This document shows, one piece after another, positions 60,871-64,000 of a stretch of DNA of 64,000 bases; the stretch's first letter is position 1; each line of letters begins with the position of its first letter. The DNA comes from Bacillus luti (GTDB lineage: Bacteria; Bacillota; Bacilli; Bacillales; Bacillaceae_G). The position numbers and the translations under genes were made by a program. The DNA is taken from assembly GCF_001884105.1 (NCBI RefSeq), contig NZ_MACI01000078.1:248001-312000 (forward strand), in the 5' to 3' direction. The notes below the pieces were generated by a model. The model saw only the letters and a program-made list of their open reading frames with translations. It had not been told where the DNA came from and ran no database searches.

Positions 60871-61817
60871 ACAGTAGTACAGCGAATAAACAAAAAGGTA
60901 TACATTTGATTCCTTTTACAGTAAACAAGGTGGTCGAACAAGTAAATGAAATTCCACCAGGTGTACAATTGATTCATGCTCCACAAGTATGGGAGAAGAG
61001 TGAGAAAGGAAAAGATATTGTCGTTGCCGTTTTAGATACAGGGTGTGATAGCAATCATATAGATTTAAAAGACCGTATTATTGATGGGAGAAATTTCACG
61101 AAAGATTATGAAGGTGATCCGAATATTTATCTCGATAATAATGGACATGGCACACATGTAGCGGGGACGATTGCAGCGACTGAAAATGGTGTCGGTGTAT
61201 TAGGAGTGGCACCACTTGCTAAAATGTTAGTATTAAAAGTTTTAGCAGGAGATGGTTCTGGAAGTTATGAGCAAATTATTGAGGCCATTCATTATGCTGT
61301 AAATTGGAGAGGGCCGAATCAAGAGAAAGTGAGAATCATTTCAATGTCACTTGGTGGTCCGCAAGACGTCCCGGAATTACATGAAGCAATTCAAAATGCG
61401 GTAAGACAAGATGTACTCGTTGTGTGTGCTGCTGGAAATAATGGGGATTGCGATGATGACACAGAGGAACTAGACTTCCCAGGTGCTTATTCTGAGGTAA
61501 TTGAAGTTGGTGCAGTTAATTTAGAGCGGAAAATTGCTTGTTTTAGTAATTCCAATCAAGAAATTGATTTAGTAGCGCCAGGTGATGAAATATTATCTAC
61601 GTATCCAGATGGGAAGTATGCTGTATTAAGTGGAACTTCAATGGCGACACCGCATGTTGCTGGAGCATTAGCACTTCTCATTAAGCAGTGCGAGAGAGAG
61701 TATGGTAGAAAGTTATCAGAGCCAGAAATATATGCGCAACTAATAAAAAGAACCGTACCTTTAGGGTATGAGCGTACATCTGAAGGGAACGGATTAATAG
61801 ATTTATTAAAAGAATAG
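60867..61817 (+). CDS. Intracellular subtilisin-like serine protease (Isp type)
   Basis: Intracellular S8 protease. 316 residues without signal peptide, with a short propeptide carrying the HLIPFTV motif (LIPY/F type that blocks the active site in Isp enzymes). Catalytic Asp in VAVLDTGCD (near residue 56), His in NNGHGTHVAGT (near 93), oxyanion Asn in AAGNNGD and Ser in SGTSMATPHVAG (near 257). Ca-site residues follow the Isp pattern. TCAGGAGGG precedes the start. Role: cytoplasmic protein turnover, normally in stationary phase or sporulation. Confidence 0.93.
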   Translation: MNSSTANKQKGIHLIPFTVNKVVEQVNEIPPGVQLIHAPQVWEKSEKGKDIVVAVLDTGCDSNHIDLKDRIIDGRNFTKDYEGDPNIYLDNNGHGTHVAGTIAATENGVGVLGVAPLAKMLVLKVLAGDGSGSYEQIIEAIHYAVNWRGPNQEKVRIISMSLGGPQDVPELHEAIQNAVRQDVLVVCAAGNNGDCDDDTEELDFPGAYSEVIEVGAVNLERKIACFSNSNQEIDLVAPGDEILSTYPDGKYAVLSGTSMATPHVAGALALLIKQCEREYGRKLSEPEIYAQLIKRTVPLGYERTSEGNGLIDLLKE

Positions 61818-61821
61818 TCAT

Positions 61822-61862
61822 ACTAAAAAACTTCTCATATTCATATGAGAAGTTTTTTAGTA
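61822..61862. terminator. Bidirectional terminator between protease and ArsR genes
   Basis: ACTAAAAAACTTCTCATAT and its complement (61843-61861), 19-bp perfect stem with a 2-nt loop. Confidence 0.93.
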
Positions 61863-62165
61863 TGGCTCTGTCGCATGTAATACAACTTGTAATAAACCAG
61901 GGAATCTAGCGTTTAAATCTTCCTCGCGAATTGAAATGAAACGTTGTGTTCCTTCAAGACGCGTATACATAACACCTGACTCACGTAAAACTTTAAAATG
62001 GTGAGATAAAGTTGATTTGGCGATAGGGATGTTTAAGGAGCCACAAGATTGTTCATTTTTCTCTAGTAACATATTTACAATTTGTAAACGAATTTGATCG
62101 CTAAGTGCATATAAGACAGAAGAGAATTGAATTTCTTCTCGATTTGGATGATAGGGAGTACGCAT
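61857..62165 (-). CDS. ArsR-family helix-turn-helix regulator
   Basis: A 102-residue winged-helix repressor. DQIRLQIVNMLLEKNEQ, a recognition region AKSTLSHHFKVLRESGVMYTRLEG and a wing ending RFISIREED define ArsR/SmtB. One cysteine is present in QSCGSL (near residue 36) but no CxC metal site is seen, so it may sense redox or organic ligands. It is divergent from an aldo/keto reductase and the shared control region contains a 44-bp palindrome. GCAGGTGAAAC precedes the start. Confidence 0.9.
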   Translation of the reverse strand: MRTPYHPNREEIQFSSVLYALSDQIRLQIVNMLLEKNEQSCGSLNIPIAKSTLSHHFKVLRESGVMYTRLEGTQRFISIREEDLNARFPGLLQVVLHATEPY

Positions 62166-62217
62166 TGTTTCACCTGCTCGTATAAGTTAAGTTATTTGCA
62201 CTATAACATATAAAGTG

Positions 62218-62261
62218 CTATATTTCTATTATTCGAATATATTCGAATAATAGAAATATAG
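62218..62261. promoter_or_regulatory. 44-bp perfect palindrome between ArsR and aldo/keto reductase genes
   Basis: CTATATTTCTATTATTCGAA onward from 62218 is an exact palindrome to 62261, centred at 62239/62240, and contains TATTCGAATA twice back to back. It is placed where it would cover the promoter of the aldo/keto reductase, so it is the likely ArsR operator. Confidence 0.75.
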
Positions 62262-62272
62262 GGGGAGAAAAA

Positions 62273-63208
62273 ATGAAGTATACAAAATTGCAAAAGGCAG
62301 GATTAACTATTTCTAAGTTGGGGTTAGGAACGAATGCTGTAGGGGGACATAATTTATATAATGATGTGAATGAGGAAGAAGGGAAACGATTAATAGAAGA
62401 AGCTATTCAGCAAGGAGTGACATTTTTTGATACAGCGGATTCATACGGTTTTGGTAGATCAGAAGAATTAGTAGGACAGGTATTGAAAAGAAATCGCCAT
62501 GAGTTTGTACTTGCTACAAAAGGTGGAATTCAGCCGTTATTAAATGGAGAAACGTATATTAATAATGAACCAAGCTATTTAAGAAATGCTGTGGAAAATA
62601 GTTTAAGAAGATTACAGACTGACTATATTGATTTATATTATTTACACTTTACAAATTCTGAAACAAGTTACATAGATTCAATCGGAGAGCTTACTCGCCT
62701 AAAAGAAGAAGGGAAAATTCTTTCAATTGGAATATCCAACGTAAATGTAGAGCAATTAAAAGAAGCGAATCAACATGGTTATATAGATGTAGTACAATCG
62801 CCTTACAACATGTTAGATCGTACTGCTGAGGAAGAACTATTACCGTATTGTATAGAAGCTGGTATTTCATTTATTCCGTATGGACCTCTTGCTTTTGGAA
62901 TACTAGGCGGTAAATATACAGAAGATTTTAAATTAAATGAAGGTGATTGGCGCAAAAGTGTAAATCTATTTGAAGAAAATACATATAAGAATAATTTCAA
63001 GAAAGTGGAAAAGTTAAAAGGTTTAGCTGAAGAAAAGAATATCGAAGTATCGCATATAGCCTTAGCGTGGTTATTAAACAAACAAGGAATTGATACTGTT
63101 ATTCCTGGAGGGAAGCGAGCAGAGCAAATAAGAGAAAGTGTAAGAGCGGTGGATGCTTTATTGAATGAACAGGACATGAAACAGATTGAATCGATATTAG
63201 AAGTATAG
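62273..63208 (+). CDS. Aldo/keto reductase
   Basis: A 311-residue NADPH-dependent reductase (AKR fold). FFDTADSYGFGRSEELVG carries catalytic Asp and Tyr (near residues 52 and 57), the active-site Lys is in LATKGGI (near 82) and His in YYLHFTNS (near 123). IGISNVN and the C-terminal VIPGGKRAEQIRES bind NADP. Related Bacillus enzymes act on aldehydes such as methylglyoxal. AGGGGGAGAAAAA precedes the start. It is probably repressed by the divergent ArsR protein. Confidence 0.92.
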   Translation: MKYTKLQKAGLTISKLGLGTNAVGGHNLYNDVNEEEGKRLIEEAIQQGVTFFDTADSYGFGRSEELVGQVLKRNRHEFVLATKGGIQPLLNGETYINNEPSYLRNAVENSLRRLQTDYIDLYYLHFTNSETSYIDSIGELTRLKEEGKILSIGISNVNVEQLKEANQHGYIDVVQSPYNMLDRTAEEELLPYCIEAGISFIPYGPLAFGILGGKYTEDFKLNEGDWRKSVNLFEENTYKNNFKKVEKLKGLAEEKNIEVSHIALAWLLNKQGIDTVIPGGKRAEQIRESVRAVDALLNEQDMKQIESILEV

Positions 63209-63210
63209 TC

Positions 63211-63243
63211 AGAAAGAGGGGGAGATGCTAAACTCCCTTTTCT
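63211..63243 (+). terminator. Possible terminator after the aldo/keto reductase
   Basis: AGAAAGAGGG and CCCTTTTCT can pair with one bulge across a short loop, with few Ts behind. A weak terminator. Confidence 0.45.
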
Positions 63244-63269
63244 ATACCCTATAAATAGCATATAGTATA

Positions 63270-63395
63270 AAAAATATTAATTGACGTATTTTACGAGCGT
63301 AGCGATCAGAAAAGATGGTCCGTTGACTTGGAGGAGAGTTAAAACGGAAATTTCGAGCAAATAAAAAATCCCTATAGAGATAGGGATTTATATAT
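63270..63395 (+). ncRNA. Possible small structured RNA with its own terminator
   Basis: The gap 63209-63509 has no convincing ORF but contains TCCGTT (63320 region) and AACGGA (63344 region) flanking a loop with GGAGGAGAG, followed by a terminator stem AAATCCCTA / TAGGGATTT (63366-63389). This could be a small RNA or the remains of a leader. No tight promoter is visible, so support is weak. Confidence 0.25.
63366..63392. terminator. Hairpin in the 63209-63509 gap
   Basis: AAATCCCTA / TAGGGATTT with a 6-nt loop; the T-run behind is short (TTTATA). Confidence 0.6.
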
Positions 63396-63509
63396 CGGCA
63401 TATCGTTCCTTGGAAAAGGATGTACTTAGTTTACCATATTGAAATATAAGTATTTGTGAAATGGATGTGAAACTAATGTGAAAAATGCTTATGGTGAAAA
63501 TTCTTGTAA

Positions 63510-63734
63510 CTAAAACAGTGCTTTTCTCTTCGATTGTACAGTTGCTGCATTTTCATCATGTATGCCTGCATCTTTAATAATTCGTTGTTTTGCTTTATTT
63601 AACAGATGGTTTACTGCTTCACCAAAATAGTTAGCTTCGCTTTTTGTGCGGGCTTCTCGTAAACATTTATAGTTTTCTAGCAGTTCCTCTTTTTCGGTGT
63701 TTGTTAAGAAATCTTCTACTTTCTTTTTTGTCAT
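63510..63734 (-). CDS. Small hypothetical protein
   Basis: A 74-residue helical, highly charged protein starting at ATG 63734 (MTKKKVEDFL), with GAAAGGGTG upstream; the frame extends to 63788 but that part lacks a ribosome site. LTNTEKEELLENYKCLREARTKSEAN and VNHLLNKAKQRIIKDAGI look like two amphipathic helices. No motif I can name. It lies just downstream of the partial gene at 63819 and may form an operon with it. Confidence 0.65.
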   Translation of the reverse strand: MTKKKVEDFLTNTEKEELLENYKCLREARTKSEANYFGEAVNHLLNKAKQRIIKDAGIHDENAATVQSKRKALF

Positions 63735-63818
63735 ACGAAACACCCTTTCTTCTGACAAACGACGCAATAGAAAATATTTATTGTTCATTATAACAATAAT
63801 TTAAAAAGAAAGTATATA

Positions 63819-64000
63819 CTAACGTCGTAATAATTTGTCAATTTCTTGAATCTTCTCATCAGCTTTCCCAATTTGCGTATTTTTAGCCTGTTCGCCACCA
63901 AGAGCCTGATGAAGTAAAAATGTTTGACCGGAAATAGCAGTCACAATGGACACCTTGATTATTTCTTTTATTAAGGTGGCGTCGAATAAAACGAGTCCGA
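63819..64000 (-). CDS. Partial gene running off the right edge, unknown function
   Basis: The minus-strand frame is open from base 63999 to a TAG at 63819-63821, giving about 59 C-terminal residues that include DATLIKEIIKVSIVTAISGQ and end DEKIQEIDKLLRR. A hydrophobic stretch (IIKVSIVTAISGQTFLLHQAL) precedes a polar helix. The gene start lies beyond the window. No family assigned. It lies 85 bp upstream of the 74-residue gene in the same direction. Confidence 0.5.
   Translation of the reverse strand, partial: GLVLFDATLIKEIIKVSIVTAISGQTFLLHQALGGEQAKNTQIGKADEKIQEIDKLLRR

Noticed and set aside
62803-63261. 152-codon minus-strand ORF
   Set aside because: Complement of the aldo/keto reductase gene.
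1-64000. Prophage, IS element, CRISPR array, tRNA or rRNA genes
   Set aside because: No transposase, phage structural genes, regular repeat-spacer pattern or tRNA-like cloverleaf was found on reading both strands; only short bcr1-type repeats are present.

Overview
The window is low-GC Firmicute chromosome and, from gene content, belongs to the Bacillus cereus group (B. cereus / thuringiensis / anthracis). The evidence is the complete petrobactin operon asbABCDEF, an EntFM-type cell-wall protein, a bcr1-type chromosomal repeat, an alpha/beta-type SASP, a YjcZ-type micro-protein, an MccF-type peptidase and two NodB deacetylases resembling the characterised Bc1960 and Bc1974. I saw no prophage, insertion sequence, CRISPR array, rRNA or tRNA. 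The species within the group cannot be settled from this window.

Layout. 1-4703: end of a myo-inositol catabolic cluster (iolD 3' part, iolE, a LacI-type regulator, iolJ-type aldolase, iolB), closed by a hairpin that looks like the end of a bcr1 repeat. 4799-6472: MarR regulator and flavin-dependent monooxygenase with operator-like palindromes. 7037-12884: cydA-cydB-cydD-cydC, cytochrome bd oxidase and its assembly exporter, all overlapping. 13034-19938: small protein, lipoprotein, MccF-type peptidase, D,D-carboxypeptidase, nitroreductase, an unlisted 56-codon minus-strand gene, EntFM, alpha/beta hydrolase. 20081-23756: ABC exporter plus an OmpR/histidine-kinase pair that fits the HitRS locus of B. 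anthracis. 24365-29843: single genes (DUF3139-like protein, YoxD, O-methyltransferase, ANT(6)-type nucleotidyltransferase, polysaccharide deacetylase, SdpI-like, Nudix, PPOX). 30028-33701: threonine operon hom-thrC-thrB behind a Thr T-box and a small Thr-rich leader ORF. 33818-41225: envelope genes (glycoside-hydrolase-like lipoprotein, LytR-CpsA-Psr, second deacetylase, YkyA, MgtC, GNAT) and a bcr1 repeat. 41430-48621: Fur-box-controlled petrobactin operon. 48748-53906: SASP, MFS, LysE/MocR divergent pair, patatin. 53994-64000: YjcZ, YwqG, transglutaminase-like protein, Nudix, nadE, an orphan BceB-type permease, AbrB-like, intracellular subtilisin, ArsR/aldo-keto reductase pair, and a gene running off the edge.

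How the genes work together. Three blocks are pathways: inositol degradation, cytochrome bd plus its exporter, and petrobactin synthesis, in which AsbF makes 3,4-dihydroxybenzoate, AsbC/D/E load it onto spermidine and AsbA/B join the arms to citrate. Much of the rest acts on the cell envelope. The most interesting non-coding signals are a Thr T-box with an ACC specifier followed by a separate mini-ORF carrying three tandem ACC codons; an attenuation-like leader before the ANT(6)-type gene; a BceR-type palindrome shared by an LCP gene and an orphan BceB permease; and several large perfect palindromes (44 bp at 62218, 22-bp arms at 55183).
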